A DNA stretch of 64,000 nt from Absidia repens (GCA_002105175.1 MCGE01000033.1:186001-250000), one strand, 5' to 3'. Positions 1 to 13,096 are shown, numbered from the stretch's first letter. The notes: generated by a model not told the origin, from the sequence alone. Program-made: numbers and translations.

Positions 1-933
1 AGACAATGCATTCTTTTATGTAATTTTAGATCACATGTTTTATTTTATACTTTTGTCAAACACACTTTATTATTTTACAATAAAAATTTGGCTTTGGTTT
101 CTTTCATCTTTATTTTTACTTGTCCCAATTTAACTCTAAAACACAGAAATGTAATAGGCTAGATCACTGGGTCCCACCGAATGTTTGTTTGTTTCTTTTT
201 ATTCTTTTTGTTTGATGATACGTTGGGTAAAAATAGACTTATTAGTATCTTTTTTTGCTTTATCTTTTTTCTTTTCTTTTTTTTGTATCATTGGTGAATG
301 ATGCTTGAATGATTGAAAGATAGATAGAAGGAGCTGCTTGCTGATGAATAAATCTTAGTGTGGGTATGAGCAAATATATAGCACTTCTTTGATTTCAAAG
401 ACCTTTTTGCAAATATAGGTGATCTGGCTCTGATAAGGTTCACTGTTGATGTCATAACATATAATTGGCAAAAACTTTGTGTTCATTCTCCGTAGATTCT
501 GCCTTCTCAATTTGTGAGAACGAGCCTTAGAAGCTGTCATTTCAAACTATTATTTTCTGTTGCTATATTTTTTTTAAAACTCGGCAAGCTTTTTTGATCT
601 TGATAAAAAAGAGATCTGTATGCCCAATCCACAAAAAAAAAAAAAAAGGCAGATGATCGTCATTCAAAAGCCACTGAATATCATTTTTCCGGATCTTCTA
701 TATGCTTTTACCATTTGTCATGACGGATTTCTATCAATGTCAAAAAAAATTAAGAGTTGCACGAAGTAAGATATGTTATTTACACGCCGCTTCGGAGATT
801 GTGTGGGGTCGAAGGGACCGAACTCAGAAAAAAACATAAAGGTAGGCGGGCAAGTCTTCCCACTTTCTCTTTTTTTTTCTTTTTCTTCTTCTTTTCTTTT
901 TCTACTTACCCTTACTTCAAATCAAAAACCAAA
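1..933. other. Non-coding left flank
   Basis: AT-rich sequence with poly-T and poly-A runs. One minus-strand ORF of 61 codons (355-540) begins with a basic stretch (MTASKARSHKLRRQ) but matches nothing I recognise, has no clear partner exon, and could be chance. The CT-rich stretch at 863-905 just before the transporter ATG looks like a fungal core-promoter pyrimidine tract. No RNA gene seen. Confidence 0.4.
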
Positions 934-2739
934 ATGGATGTTATTGAAAAAGCTGAAAAAATGCCTCCTAACCTTAGGGCCGAGTCTAAAGAAAGTATAC
1001 CTAAAGAAGAAGATATGATATCTGTATTAACTACGCCTGATGATCATAAAGAGGCATTAGATGGCGGTAGAGCTTGGCTGGTCCTTGCTGGCTGCTTCTG
1101 TGGTTTGTTTTGTACTCAAGGTTACAACTACACTGTAAGTGAACAGAGAAAAAACGTTAAAATAATAAATAAATTATTTCTAAACATTATTTCCTTTAGT
1201 GGGGTATTTATTTAAATTATTACAATGAACATGTATTTGTGAATCAAATGAATGCACTATCATGGATCGGCAGTCTCTGGTTGGCTATGGCAGTAATCTT
1301 GGGGCCCGTATATGGTTATGTCGTGTATAAAGTCGGCTACAGATGGCTTCTCATTGCCGCTGTACTCTGCAATACACTGGCACTGATGATGGCAAGTATT
1401 TCTAATGAGGTAATTATACATTCAAGAAAATTTTTCTCGGTGTCTCCTGTTACCCCACGTACTAAAAAAACTACCTTACTCTTCATTAGATTTGGCAATT
1501 GATGATAACCCAGGGCTTTTTAGGTAAGACATTTTATCCACCAATGGAAAATCATAATTTACGGTTTTAATCACCGCTACACCTTCACATCTGATCCTTT
1601 TTTTTTTTTCTTTTTTTTTCGGTAGCTGGTTTTGGTGCTTCATTAGCATGGTTCCCTTGTATTAGTGCTCCTCAACAATACTTCAAGAAACGTCGTGGTA
1701 TGGCTGTTGGTATTGCCATTTCTGGAAGTGGATTCGGAGGTAAGTCCAGATACTGTATTATGTTTGATAGATCTTTATACTCATCATTGCCTACCCGTCT
1801 TCTGACTGAAATGGAACAGGTCTCGTCATGTCCAATATTGTTGAAGCTATCAACTCCACTTTGGGTATTCGTTGGTCTCTTCGTGTTGTGGGCTTTATCA
1901 ATTTGGCCTTGCTGTCATTTGCAGCTTGTGTCGTTCGTCCTTTGAATCCTCCTCCTGCTTGTAAACTCTCCCAATCTATCAACTTGAAGCCATTCCGTAA
2001 TGTACAATTCTGTCTTTTGTTTGGAATTCAATTTATTGGTAACTTTGCCTTTAACGTACCTTCTAGTTATTTACCTTGTAAGTCAATCCCTCCTCTCCCT
2101 ACCACAGCTACACCATGATACTGACATTTTTTTAAAAAAAAAATCATAATAGCATATGCCAGTTATCTTCACTTGGACCCATGGATTGGAAGCAACTTGT
2201 CAGCCATTCTTTCTGGACTGATGATTGTTGGAAAGATCGGAAGTGGTACTCTTAGTGATTATATTGGTAGAGCCAATACGTGTACCATTTGTGTTGCAAT
2301 GACAGGTGTGATGTGCTTGGCTTTATGGTTACCTGCCACTAACGCTGCTGCCATTTGGGCATTTGCTGCAAGCTTTGGTTTGTTTGGTGGTGGATATATG
2401 GGTAAGTAAAATAGTGGGATCTATCTATATATCAAAATGATTGTACTAAGTTATACTGTGAATTATTGTTTCTTTATTATAGTCATGGTACCTGCTGTCC
2501 TGGTTCAGTGTGTTGGGATTCAGGATGTGGAAGCTAGTAATGGGTTATTGTTCTTTGCTTGGTTCTTTGGCGGCTTATTCGGCTCTCCTATCTGTGCCGC
2601 ATTGATCAATAGTGATAGTGGTAATCCTACTTACTCTCATGCTATTATCTTTGCTGGTGTCCTGATGATATTTGCTGGTGGTTTGGCTTGGACCGTCCGT
2701 GTTCTTCGTGCAGGATGGAACCCCCTGATCAAAGCATAG
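934..2739 (+). CDS. MFS monocarboxylate-type transporter
   Basis: A plasma- or organelle-membrane carrier of the major facilitator superfamily, closest to the fungal monocarboxylate transporter (MCT/SLC16-like) group. Substrates in that group include carboxylates and riboflavin, so the cargo here is unknown. Seven exons join in frame: 934-1134, 1200-1409, 1490-1523, 1626-1739, 1820-2077, 2153-2401 and 2483-2739, giving 440 residues. The cytosolic N-terminus (about 45 residues) is followed by the family motif DGGRAW at the start of helix 1. Further hydrophobic helices follow, with a KRRGMAVGIAISGSGFGG segment in the first half that matches the MCT helix 4-5 region, and a SDYIGR-type loop between the two halves. 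The start at 934 follows a CT-rich leader; upstream in-frame Mets at 757 lie in poor context. Exon 3 is only 34 bp. The fold is well supported; the substrate is not. Confidence 0.88.
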
Positions 2740-3699
2740 ATGCAATCCCCTTCTTTTTTTATATATCTTTTATAGTATAATAGTAGTATGATAGTTATTA
2801 GATACCTATATAGCAATCGGTTGTACATAGTAATATAGTTTATTCCACCTTTCCATTTTATCTATTGTCTTTTCCCCCAGAACAATCTTTATAATAATAA
2901 AAAATATCTTGTTTATCACCATTTTTGTACTTTTTTGTTTTTATGGCAAGTCATCAGATCAGGGACGGACAAATGGGTATATGAAACGGGCATTAGGTAG
3001 TTTAGTATTATTTGGACGCGTGGGCTTCTGAAACAGTTGATGATGCTATCATAAAGAAGGTTTGACGTTGGACAATGGCTGGTAAACCTCTTATACCAAG
3101 TATCTTTTTTTTTTTTTTTTTACCAATTCCTAGCCAGCAGGCTTGATATAAAAGACCGGAGGTTTAAATAAAAAATGATGATTAAAGGTATTTGCTCAAT
3201 ACACTGTATGTGATAAAGTAAAATGTAGCTATATGGATCAAGTTTTATTTTAAATATGGATTAAATAAATACCAGTATGACTGGTATATATAAAAATGGT
3301 ACTAATTCGAGGAGGGACAGACAGCATCAATTGCAGCGTACAGTATAACTCGAAAAAAAGCGGATGTTGAACTTGGTCATGCCTATTTTTTTTGTCTGTG
3401 GGGTAGAAGACTCGACGCCACTGTCAACACACCCTTTTCATTATTCAGGTAAAAGCAATGTAAAGAAGCTAGTTTTAAGTTATTGATGTCCAATATAATA
3501 TTGATACAAAAATCAAAAAAGCTGCATGTCAGATTCAACCTGTGATCTCCAGTGGTACCCAATTCAACCACGCCTACAGCGGTGTTTGTAAATGTATCGA
3601 CAATTTTTTTAAACTCTTTTTCTTTTTTGATTTTCCTTTTTTTTTTTCTCTTTCTTAACCTTCATTTATTTATTTTACTTATACTATTATTATACAACT
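2740..3699. other. Non-coding intergenic region
   Basis: Spacer between the transporter stop and the Rab11 start. AATAAAA near 2898 is a plausible polyadenylation signal for the transporter. From about 3600 the sequence becomes strongly pyrimidine-rich up to the Rab11 ATG, as expected for a fungal promoter and 5' UTR. No ORF or RNA gene is supported. Confidence 0.5.
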
Positions 3700-4957
3700 A
3701 TGAGCAGAGACGAAGAATACGATTATCTCTTTAAAGGTAAATATAGTTTTACGTCACTATTGGGTTGAAGGATAAAAAAAAACAGATGAGCAACAGCAAT
3801 CAACGGGTGTCTGCACATGAACTTTATTTCACTCGAACTTACTTTTCACTCAATTATCATCATCTTTTCCTCCCCTTTGTCTGTAGTGGTCTTGATTGGT
3901 GACTCTGGTGTTGGTAAGTATGAAATATAAAATAATTCGTTGGGGTATAATATTGAGCGTATTTTATGTATTTATAGGTAAAACCAATCTTTTGGGTCGT
4001 TTCACTCGTAACGAATTCAACTTGGAATCAAAGAGTACCATTGGTGTCGAATTCGCCACCCGTAGCATAGAAGTGGATTCAAAGGTATAAGAAGAGAATA
4101 ATATTAGTATTGTAGTGAATAACTGCTGTTACTTGTCTATCTATCTGATACTTATCTCTTGTGTGTTTATATCTATATTTGTATGGTATAGACTGTGAAG
4201 GCTCAAATCTGGGATACAGGTAAACACTTTCAAAAGGCAAATGGGATGAATATACTAACGGTAACATGGTTTGTATTGTGATTTGATGTAGCTGGACAAG
4301 AAAGATACCGTGCTATCACTAGCGCGTAAGTTTTGTTTTATTAAAGAAAAAGTGTTGTGATCACAGTCTTCTCACCAACATTTTGCTTTGAACTATTCCT
4401 TCTAGTTATTACCGTGGTGCTGTTGGTGCCTTATTAGTCTACGATATCTCAAAACAATCAACATACGAAAGTGTGGGACGATGGCTCAAGGAACTCCGTG
4501 ACCATGCGGACTCAAACATTGTGATTATGCTGGTGGGCAACAAGAGCGATTTACGACATTTACGTGCCGTTCCTACAGATGAAGCTAAACAATTTGCCGG
4601 TAAGTTGTCAAGATGCATATTAGAATTTGATACTGACAATTTTTTTTTTTTTTTTTTTTCTTGTAGCTGAAAATGGACTTTCGTTTATTGAAACTTCAGC
4701 TTTGGATGCCACCAACGTTGATCTGTCTTTCCAGCGTATCTTGACAGGTAAGGAAAAGGTTCATTTGTTCCTTTCTTTTAGAAATTTTATATGGATGATG
4801 ATTAACTGTTTTCTTCATTCACTCATTAGAAATTTACCGAATTGTCTCCAACAAGGCCCTTGAATCCTCCAACAATGCTATCAAGCCTACTGGTGGACAA
4901 ACTATTTTGGTCTCTCAAACTCCTGATGAACAAAAACAAGGCGGTGGCTGCTGTTAA
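3700..4957 (+). CDS. ypt3: Rab11/Ypt3-type small GTPase
   Basis: A small GTPase of the Rab11 (Ypt31/32, Ypt3) class, which directs traffic from the trans-Golgi and recycling endosomes to the cell surface. Eight exons join in frame: 3700-3736, 3887-3913, 3978-4084, 4192-4219, 4292-4325, 4406-4599, 4667-4747 and 4830-4957, giving 211 residues. The P-loop GDSGVGKT is at about 17-24, the effector segment with [10 protein letters not shown] near 42-51, WDTAGQE at 64-70, NKSD at 123-126 and ETSAL near 154. The protein ends in GGGCC, the double-cysteine geranylgeranylation signal. The leader [12 protein letters not shown] and the [18 protein letters not shown] segment are characteristic of Rab11 rather than Rab8 or Rab1. 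Exons 2, 4 and 5 are 27-34 bp, so gene finders may miss them. A poly-T run precedes the exon 7 acceptor. Confidence 0.96.
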
Positions 4958-5389
4958 AGAAGGACGTGGGTGTATTGGTTTTGTTATAGTATTATATAGT
5001 CTTATTAGTAGTAGTTTTTAGTGGTGATAGTAGTATCTAGTTACAAGCATTATTGTTTTTTGAATAAAAAATTTATTTTGGTGCCTTTATTATTATACTC
5101 TCATACCTCAACACATCCAGGATTTACGATTGGGCAGCACTCTGACCATTGGCGATGATTTGACGGAGATAGAAAAAAGTTTTTTTTTTTCTGCGATAAA
5201 AGATCATGATCGTTCTTTCTCTCTCTCTCTTTATCTTTTTTATTAATATCAATATTTCCTCTTCTACCTTTTTTTTCACCGTTTTAAAACAGTAGAATAT
5301 CTTCGTCCCCACCTCCTCTTTCTCCTTCTTTATATCCCTCACCCCTTCACCGTCCCTCTCCACCACCTCATCAACGGTATCTATAGAAC
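4958..5389. other. Non-coding; promoter region of the desaturase
   Basis: Rab11 3' UTR with AATAAAAAA near 5062, then about 300 bp of CT-rich sequence (including a CT dinucleotide run around 5218-5230) leading to the desaturase ATG. Nothing coding is supported. Confidence 0.5.
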
Positions 5390-7156
5390 ATGTCAGGGCT
5401 GGCTACTGGTAAGTCGGCAAAACGTTGACTCCCGTTGTTGGGGCTTCTGGGGTAAAAAGCGGAACAAAAAAATCTGACGTTTTTTTACTATTATAGATAT
5501 TAGAATTTTCGAAAGGTCTGAATTGTCAAAGTCTTTAGAGGCTTATAGAGATGGCAACCTCGGTGAAAAAAAGTACCTGACGATCGACAACAAGGTGTAT
5601 GACATTACTGACTTTATCTCTGATCATCCCGGTGGTGAACAAGTCATTAGCACTCATATTGGCAAGGACGCTACAGGTAAAGGGCACCTACAACAACAAA
5701 AGGCAAATTTGACGTTTCCCTGACTGACTGACTCATACATACACACTGCCCTGTGTCAATTTTTTTTTTTTTTGGTAGATGTGTTCCACGCAATGCACCC
5801 TAAATCAGCTTATGAAATGCTTGCCAATTGCTATGTTGGTGATTTAGCCGCGGAAAAAAGCAATGCCGCTCAACGATCCAAGGACAAACAGAACTCCCAG
5901 GCTTTTGCTCAAGAAATCCGTGATCTCCGTGAGAAGTTGCAAGCTGAAGGGTACTTTGACGGCTCGACCTTGTTTTACATTTATAAAGTGGTGTCTACCC
6001 TGGCTATTTGTGCTACTGGATTTGCCATGTTGTATTATGGTGGTCATTCTACTCCTGTTGTGTTTGCTGCTGCTGTCATCGTTGGTTTGTTCTGGCAACA
6101 ATGTGGTTGGTTGGCTCACGACTTTGGACATCATCAGGTCAGTGATGATCATGAAAAGAATGACATGCTGGTCCTCTTTTTAGGTTGTTTCTGTCAAGGC
6201 TTTTCTCTTTCATGGTAAAAATTGATACACGAGGATGAGCTATGTATGTGTTGGCCTTTTTCCTCATCCTTTTTTTTTTTTTTTTTTTTTTTTACTGCTA
6301 GGTGGAAAAACAAACACAACACTCATCACGCTAGTACCAATGTCAGCGGCCACGATCCCGATATTGACACTGCACCTGTTTTATTGTGGGACGAATTTGC
6401 CACTGCCAATTTTTACGGATCTCTGGAAGACAACCCAGGCAAGTTCTCCCGCTTCATTGCCGAACACGTACTCCCTTACCAAAGTCGCTACTACTTTTTC
6501 ATCCTCGGATTTGCACGTTTTTCATGGGCTCTCCAATCACTGATGTATTCTTTCAACCAAGGTGCTCTTGACAAGTCTGCAAAGCTCAACTGGATGGAAC
6601 GCTCGATGTTGGTTAGTCATTGGATCTTATTTACTGCTTGGAATATCTTGTTTGTTGGTAGCATCACCAATATGATCATGTTCTTCTTGGTCAGCCAAGC
6701 TGTGACTGGATATGCTTTGGCGTTTGTATTTGCTATGAACCATAACGGTATGCCTGTCATCTCCCAAGAACAAGCTGAAGATATGGAATTCTATGAAATC
6801 CAAGTCATCACTGGCCGTGCTGTGACACTTAGTCCCTTAGGTGATTGGTTCTTTGGTGGTTTGAATTATCAAATCGAACACCATGTAAGCTATAATGATG
6901 ATCATATGGAAATGACGATATTCTCTCTCTCTTTTTTTTTGTTACTGAACGTTTATTTTCCTTTTATTCTAATTAGGTCTTCCCCGATATGCCTCGACAC
7001 AGTTTACCAAAGGTCAAGCCTATGGTCAAGTCTATTTGCCAAAAGTACAACATCAATTATCACGATGTTGGTGCTATTACTGGAACTCTTGAAGTGCTTC
7101 AAACCCTTGACGTTGTCCAAAAACTCTGTGGCAAATTCTCCAAAAAGGTGTTCTAG
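5390..7156 (+). CDS. Cytochrome b5-fused front-end (delta-6 type) fatty acid desaturase
   Basis: An ER-membrane di-iron desaturase that inserts a double bond between an existing one and the carboxyl end of an acyl chain. In Mucorales this type makes gamma-linolenic acid. Five exons, 5390-5408, 5497-5676, 5779-6214, 6302-6884 and 6977-7156, join in frame to 465 residues, the usual length for the family. The N-terminal cytochrome b5 domain carries HPGG at 50-53. The three histidine boxes are HDFGHH (180-185), HNTHH (217-221) and QIEHH (402-406); glutamine in place of the first histidine of box 3 is diagnostic of b5-fused front-end desaturases. Exon 1 is 19 bp. The stretch after HDFGHHQ contains a GTCAGT donor lookalike, but reading through gives the expected family spacing. 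Delta-8 sphingolipid desaturases share this layout, so delta-6 is an inference from lineage. Confidence 0.92.
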
Positions 7157-9509
7157 TCTTTTACCCATACTACTTTAGATAGTTCCCCTACCCCTTCCCT
7201 GTCTTGTATCTTATTACTTAGTTTAGTTTCTTCTTTTTTATATAATGTTATTATTTAGTTTGTTAGATTTTATCGTCTCTCCTCCATCATACAACCTTTA
7301 CTAATAAAATTAGTCAGTTATATATGTCACATGAATGTATGTCTTTTTATTGTCTGATACATAAGGTGCTGAGTAAACAATAGTGATCTGTCTGAAGTAG
7401 TGGGTGTGTTGAGTGGAGAACATGAATATGTTGCTGGGGTTGTTGTTATTGGGCTTTTTTTTTTTTTGTCAAGGGTACCGTACCAGGGATATTTTCTGTA
7501 GAATGTCGTGCTAAAAAACGTTTAGGCGGGTGGCATTTAAAATGAAACTAGGTGTGCTGTGTGCAAATGGAAAATTGTAAGCAAGTCTCAGGTCACTGAT
7601 CTCAAAAAATGCGGCTACCTTATAGCTGCATTTAATATGAGGCGACACAGGACTGCAGATTTGGGTGACGAGCTAGAGGCGAAAAACATGAAATTTGCAA
7701 ACACTTTTATGAAAAAAACAAAAACAAAGAGGATATTGTTCTAATCAATTTCATGATATCACCGCATAAAATGATATCCCGATGAAAAAGACATGACAAA
7801 AGGTATTCTTTTTTTTAAAAAACAAAACGGGCAAACCTACCCCTCAGTGAGCACGAGAGCTGGTGGTGTTTTTCAGATCCCGCCCACGTGGATTTTAATT
7901 TTTTCTCCACCATTTTTATTTTTCCCGCTCTCCCTCTTTCTTTCCGTTTTCTTTTTTTTTTTCCTTCTTTTTCTTTCTGCCCCATTCAACTTCAATAAGG
8001 TTTTTTGGACTTATATTAGTGTCAGAACTAGTTTAGAAGAGGTTTCAGCTCAGGGATTACAAGATGCATGGGGAAACCCTTTCATTTGGATCTAGGACTT
8101 CGGGACCACCATTAGTTTGGCTTTTTGGAGCCTCCATTTTCTTAGCTTTGTAATATTTTACCCATAGTTTGCATCTATATCTGAATAAAATATGTATTAT
8201 TATTTTTTTTTTTTTTTTTTTTTTTTGCTTGCGTTAATGAAAACTGTCCCATTAGTCACTCTCTCAAATTTTGTACAATAGATCCCTTTTGATCGTCATC
8301 CTCTGGATTAGCTGTCAATATTCTATTCATCAATAGAAGATGTCTTTTGCGTTATATTCTCTCCCGTTTTATAACTTTCCCCTCAGTTTATATTGACCAT
8401 TCTTCAAATCTTGCTTCGGACTTCCTCATCCTTCCTCTAATAGATCCTCTACTGAATCCCTTGGTACATACAATTAACCACTATCATTTAGTTATAGTAA
8501 CTGCCAATAGGTCTCAATAAAATACTTCCTTTTATTAACCATCCTCTAACTCAAATTGACTACTGAAAAATGTCACAATGTCGCTTTTGTAACTGTCTTG
8601 TGAGTGTCCTACTAAATATTTGCTTTCTTGTGACTGGGTTGGCACAGTTCGCTAGATATTTTTGAGCATAAATTTCAACTGAAAATTTTTGAGCACCATT
8701 TTAGGGGCGCAGGACTTTGTCAAAGGCGATTTCATGTCCAACATCCTCCGTACTAGTGTCTCTCTCGAGCCAATGATATAAAGGATTTGTCTATACTAGC
8801 TGCATTTTCCAACTATGAATGTGAGGATGGCGGAAAAAAAAAAAAAAACAGGAAAAATCCAAGCAATTTTCTTAAGGGGAGGGGGGAGAAGGCGTCGTTC
8901 GAACCAACATATACAGCTTCGTCTCAAAAGTGCATCAAGAACATATATACGGTGAGGTAATGTGCTTTTGACAGACAACGAATATTTGAAACGCCGATTT
9001 TTGTGAACAGTCTCCTTCCCAAAAAAAAAAAAAAAAGAGAGGGGAAGTATACAGATTATTTATGTAATGTGATCAAAACAGAGGAAACCCACTTTAGTGC
9101 CATCCGACTCCATATCCATGTACGACACCTGTGACAAATCAAAACTCATAAATATTAATTTTTATAATGAAATCGAAATCTGCCAAGCTTCATGTCATTT
9201 CCCGGTGGCTGATTGACTGATTGATATTTCCATAGCGTCACTCATCTCACCTCTCCTCCACCTCCCCCCCCCAGACACACAGTTGATGAAATGGTTTCAG
9301 GTCCCCCAATTTTTTTTTCTTTTCTCCTTGAGTTTTCTTTTGCTTGTACTTAATTATCCAAAAAGTATTTCTTTCTTTCTCTTTCTCTTTTCTTCCCCCT
9401 ATCTTTCCATGCCATCAGTATAATCCTCTCTTTCTCTCACTTGTAACATCTTTATTTTTTAGTCATCTTTTATATCCATTAGTATTTGCATTCATTTTTA
9501 TTATATGAA
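7157..9509. other. Long non-coding region with a dispersed repeat
   Basis: Between the desaturase and SSN6. It holds a copy of the dispersed repeat (about 7870-8640, listed separately). The rest is AT-rich with homopolymer runs, and a C9 run lies near 9265. From about 9300 a CT-rich promoter-like tract leads to the SSN6 ATG. ORFs here are short and compositionally biased, and I do not support any as genes. Confidence 0.5.
7870..8640 (+). repeat. Dispersed non-coding repeat, copy F1
   Basis: Forward copy of the repeat seen seven times in this window. Shared landmarks in order are: CCGCCCACGTGGATTT at about 7878; a polypyrimidine tract (7910-7980); the TTGGACTTATATTAGTGTCA segment at 8007; GGATTACAAGATGCATGGGG at about 8055; GAATAAAATATGT at 8182; a GTCCCATTAGTC segment near 8246; and TTTATTAACCATCCTCT at 8530. 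A long poly-T run interrupts it at 8203-8226. No ORF is conserved between copies. Boundaries are approximate because no terminal inverted repeat or target duplication was found. Confidence 0.75.
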
Positions 9510-10466
9510 ATGGCCCCCACAACTATTATTCAAAAACTTACTGCAGCTAACGAATCGGCCTGGCTAACACTAGGTAGGTTCGAAAAAAAAAACATAAATG
9601 TGTGCAAAGAGGAAAAGGCATTCCTTTTTCTTGTAGTCAAGGGAAAAAGGGAAAAAAAAAAGAGATAGGCAGGAGTAGCGAGAGAGATAACAAATATTTG
9701 GTAGTGAGGTTTTCTTCTTGCTCCTCATTATGGGAAAGGGGGTTGATAAAAAAAAAAAAAAAAAGTGTGATGCATAAAAAAAAAGAAAAAAATGGATGTT
9801 TACATGGTTGATTTGATGTGTAACCCATTAACTCGATTTTTTTTTTTTTTTTTTTTGGTTGTTTCTCCTTGGCGGGAGGAAAATGTATGCGCCATGACAT
9901 TTTCTAAATTTGTATTCATTTTTGATTATATGTATTCTAGGAAATCTTGCGGAGCTCATGTCAGACGACGAAAAGGCCATCCAGTCGTATGAATCTGCAC
10001 TATCGCATAATCCATACAGTATTCAAGCATTAACACAAATCGCATCGCTGAGCCGCAGTCGAGAACAATTTGGTCAAGCCGTTGAATATTTCAAACGCAT
10101 CTTAGCCATTCAAGAATCCAATGGAGAAACATGGGCAAGTCTTGGTCATTGCTATCTCATGATGGATCATCTACAAGAAGCATACCATGCCTATCAACAA
10201 GCACTGTATCACCTTCCGAATCCAAAAGATCCAAAATTATGGTATGGGATTGGTATCCTTTATGATCGCTATGGTTCTATTGAACACGCAGAAGAAGCTT
10301 TTTTGGCCGTCACCAAAATGGATCCTCAATTTGAAAAATCAAATGAAATTTATTTTCGTTTGGGTATCATATATAAACAGCAGCAGAAATTCGATCTCAG
10401 TTTACAGGTACCTTGCTTTAAAAAAGGAAACTTACCCCTGAAATTATTTTTGTTCCTCAAACCTTA

Positions 10467-10505
<39 letters not shown>

Positions 10506-11863
10506 TGCAGTGTTTTCAATACATTTTAGATCATCCACCCAAACCATTGACCAAAATTGATATTTGGTTTCAGCAGGGACACGTGTACGAACAGCAAAAG
10601 CAATATGAACAAGCCAAAGCAGCATACGAGCAAGTATTGACAGAAAATCCACACCATTCCAAGGTACTCCAGCAACTGGGTTGGCTTTTTCATCAGCAAA
10701 ACACCACTTTTTGTAATCAATCCATGGCCATTCAATACCTGACTCGCTCACTCAAAGCTGACAGTCATGATGCGCAATCATGGTACCTCTTGGGACGATG
10801 CTATATGACTGAGCAAAATTATAGCAAGGCATACGAGGCTTATCAGCAAGCTGTTTACCGTGATGCCCGCAATCCAACATTTTGGTGCTCGATCGGTGTC
10901 CTTTATTATCAAATAAATCAATACCGTGATGCTCTGGATGCCTACAGTCGTGCTATTCGATTGAATCCTCACATTAGTGAGGTGTGGTATGACCTCGGGA
11001 CCCTTTACGAATCATGTAATAATCAAATTCAGGACGCTCTCGACGCATATCAACGAGCCAGTGAATTGAATCCCAAAAATATACATATTCGTCAAAGATT
11101 GGATTTGTTAAAACGAACGCATAGTGGCAATGGCAGTAATGATGGATCGTAAGTTTATTTATTGCTAGTGTAATCATGATGACACACAAACTTTTAATTG
11201 CATTTTTTTTTTTTTTTTTTTTTTTTTTTTCAGATTGGTGATGACGGCCCCGGTTCCTCAAGATGTAGATAATCCATATCAGTATCATAATGGTAGTAAT
11301 ACAAGTGCAGCGTTTGACCCTCCTACTTCCTCAACACAACGACCTCAACAAGAAAAAGTGAAACGCCCGTCATTATCATCTATGGTAATTCGTCAAACAT
11401 AAAAAAGGGATCAGCGGAATTGAATTTTTTTTTATTTTGTGCTCTGTCTTAGGTATCATCACCCAATGCCGATCGTATTTCTCGTGATTTACCCAATTTG
11501 AATGCTACCCAGGCCAATGGTATGGAATCTGTCACTGAAAATACCAATAAATTACCCACGATCACCTCGTCATCGTCAACCTCAGGAACGTCGTGGCCTT
11601 CTTCCATCCACCGGGCCGCTCCATTAACACCCACGTTAGCCAGGATTGGAGATGGAAAGGCATCACCAATGGATCGCAAACCCCCGCCCTCGATTTTACA
11701 TCGCACATCACCATCATCATCATCATCACCGCCACCTCCAACAGTAACTACACTTCCTCCTCTTCAGTATCCCGCTCATCATTTGAAACGACCTTCCCAG
11801 TCACCACCCACGCCTTCCATCAACGAGCGTAAAAAGCAAAAATTGACAACCATTCAAATTTAA
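9510..11863 (+). CDS. SSN6: General transcriptional corepressor Ssn6/Cyc8 (TPR protein)
   Basis: The TPR partner of the Tup1 corepressor. The complex is brought to promoters by DNA-binding repressors and silences glucose-, mating- and stress-regulated genes. Five exons, 9510-9573, 9941-10407, 10511-11148, 11234-11384 and 11453-11863, join in frame to 576 residues. Roughly ten tandem TPR units span residues 15-355, for example AWLTLGNLAELMSD in repeat 1 and WYLLGRCYM and FWCSIGVLYYQINQY in later ones. The order and sequence match fungal Ssn6 rather than other TPR proteins. The C-terminal part is low-complexity Ser/Thr/Pro, with a basic KKQK near the end. It is shorter than yeast Cyc8 (966 residues) because the Q-rich tail is missing. 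Intron 2 contains an ATT microsatellite. Confidence 0.93.
10465..10505. repeat. (ATT)n microsatellite in SSN6 intron 2
   Basis: About 13 uninterrupted ATT units fill the end of the intron just before the TTTGCAG acceptor at 10504-10510. Length variation would change the distance from branch point to acceptor. Confidence 0.9.
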
Positions 11864-13096
11864 ATAGTTTATTCATCAACGTTTTGATATAAATATATAA
11901 AAACTGTATATAATACAAAGATGATGTTTAAAACTTTTTTTTTTTTGGCTTGTTTTGTTTGGTACCTGCCTGCAGTGCCGCCGTTTTCGTTTCGATGTCC
12001 GATCTCTCTGATACATTTCTGAGTTTTTTTTCAAAAAAAAAAAGAATCTTTCTCTTTCCCATTCTTTTTTTTTTAAAAAAAAAAAACATTCGCGACTGCT
12101 TCACTGAAGTACTGGACATCTTGGATTAGTATTAGGAATAGTTTAGAAGGGATTTCAGATTAGGAATTACAAGATGCATGGGGAAACCCTTTCATTTTGA
12201 ATTCAAAGATTTGGGAACCACCGTTAGTTTCGTCTTCACCTTGGAGAGAAAAGGGAATGATGGATCCGCCATTAGCTTAGCTTTTAGCACTAGTTGTTTA
12301 TATCTATATTTGAATAAACATATATCTTGTCTGTCTCTCTCTCTCTCTCATACGCTTCGTTTTGTCTTCTACAATAGTAGATCCTTCTCTCTCTTTTTTT
12401 TTTTTGGACATTCGTGCTCTTCCCCTTTTCAGATTAGTGTTTATTATGCCATTATGATACATGCTTGCTTATATATGCTTCAATAAAAATATGTCCTTCG
12501 TTTTTTTTTGTTTTGTTTTTTTATACACTAAATGTAGTCTATATTGTTCACCAGATTTTTCTTTATTTTCAAATCTGCCTACAATCAATGCACACGCTGA
12601 GTAGATTAGACATAGCATGACAATCGGTCCTTTGTTCCCCTTCCGTGTATTTCCTACCTTCACTTTTAGATAGAAGTTATACTCAAGTTCAATCTTTTTT
12701 ATTATTATTGAATATAATAGACAATACTACACTAGGCTAGACTGATGTTCGTTATACTACAATAGACTAGATTGATTTTCCCTATAACTAAAGCGCTGAT
12801 TGTAGAAAGTACACATTTTGCGTTAAAATCAATTTCCACTCCTTTTTTTTTTTTTTTTTTTTTTTTTTTGGAAACATGAGCATTGACGCACAGATGGATA
12901 ATAGAAAAAAGAAGTAATTTTATTATTGTAAACGAAAATAATGGTTACTTAAATATGAGAAAGAGGGGAAGGGGGGGGACAACATAGGGACAAATGATAT
13001 TATTGCTATGACTGTAATATGAGGGTTGCAGGAAGGGATTAATTGGGAAACTACATGATACTACTATATGATGAAGAGAGAGAGAGGGGAGAGATA
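11864..13096. other. Non-coding region between convergent SSN6 and XPO7
   Basis: Holds a diverged copy of the dispersed repeat (about 12010-12800). The remainder is AT-rich with a poly-T run at 12843-12869, GA-rich patches near 12960-12980 and a GAGAGAGA run at about 13076. Both neighbouring genes end into this region. Confidence 0.5.
12010..12800 (+). repeat. Dispersed non-coding repeat, copy F2 (diverged)
   Basis: Recognised by TTGGATTAGTATTAGGAATA at about 12121 and the near-exact box GGAATTACAAGATGCATGGGG at 12163, followed by GAATAAACATAT near 12311 and CTTCAATAAAAATATG near 12478. Near 12620 there is an ACAATCGGTCC motif like that downstream of copy F3 (33570). It has more substitutions than F1 and F3, and a CT-dinucleotide expansion at 12332-12347. 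Confidence 0.6.

Noticed and set aside
6137..6214. Possible intron in the desaturase starting at GTCAGT after HDFGHHQ
   Set aside because: Reading through preserves the family's spacing and the conserved CQGFSLSW segment, so there is no intron here.
9602..9900. Lys/Phe-rich ORFs on both strands in SSN6 intron 1
   Set aside because: They arise from poly-A and poly-T runs; the intron joins two exons of a well-matched TPR protein.
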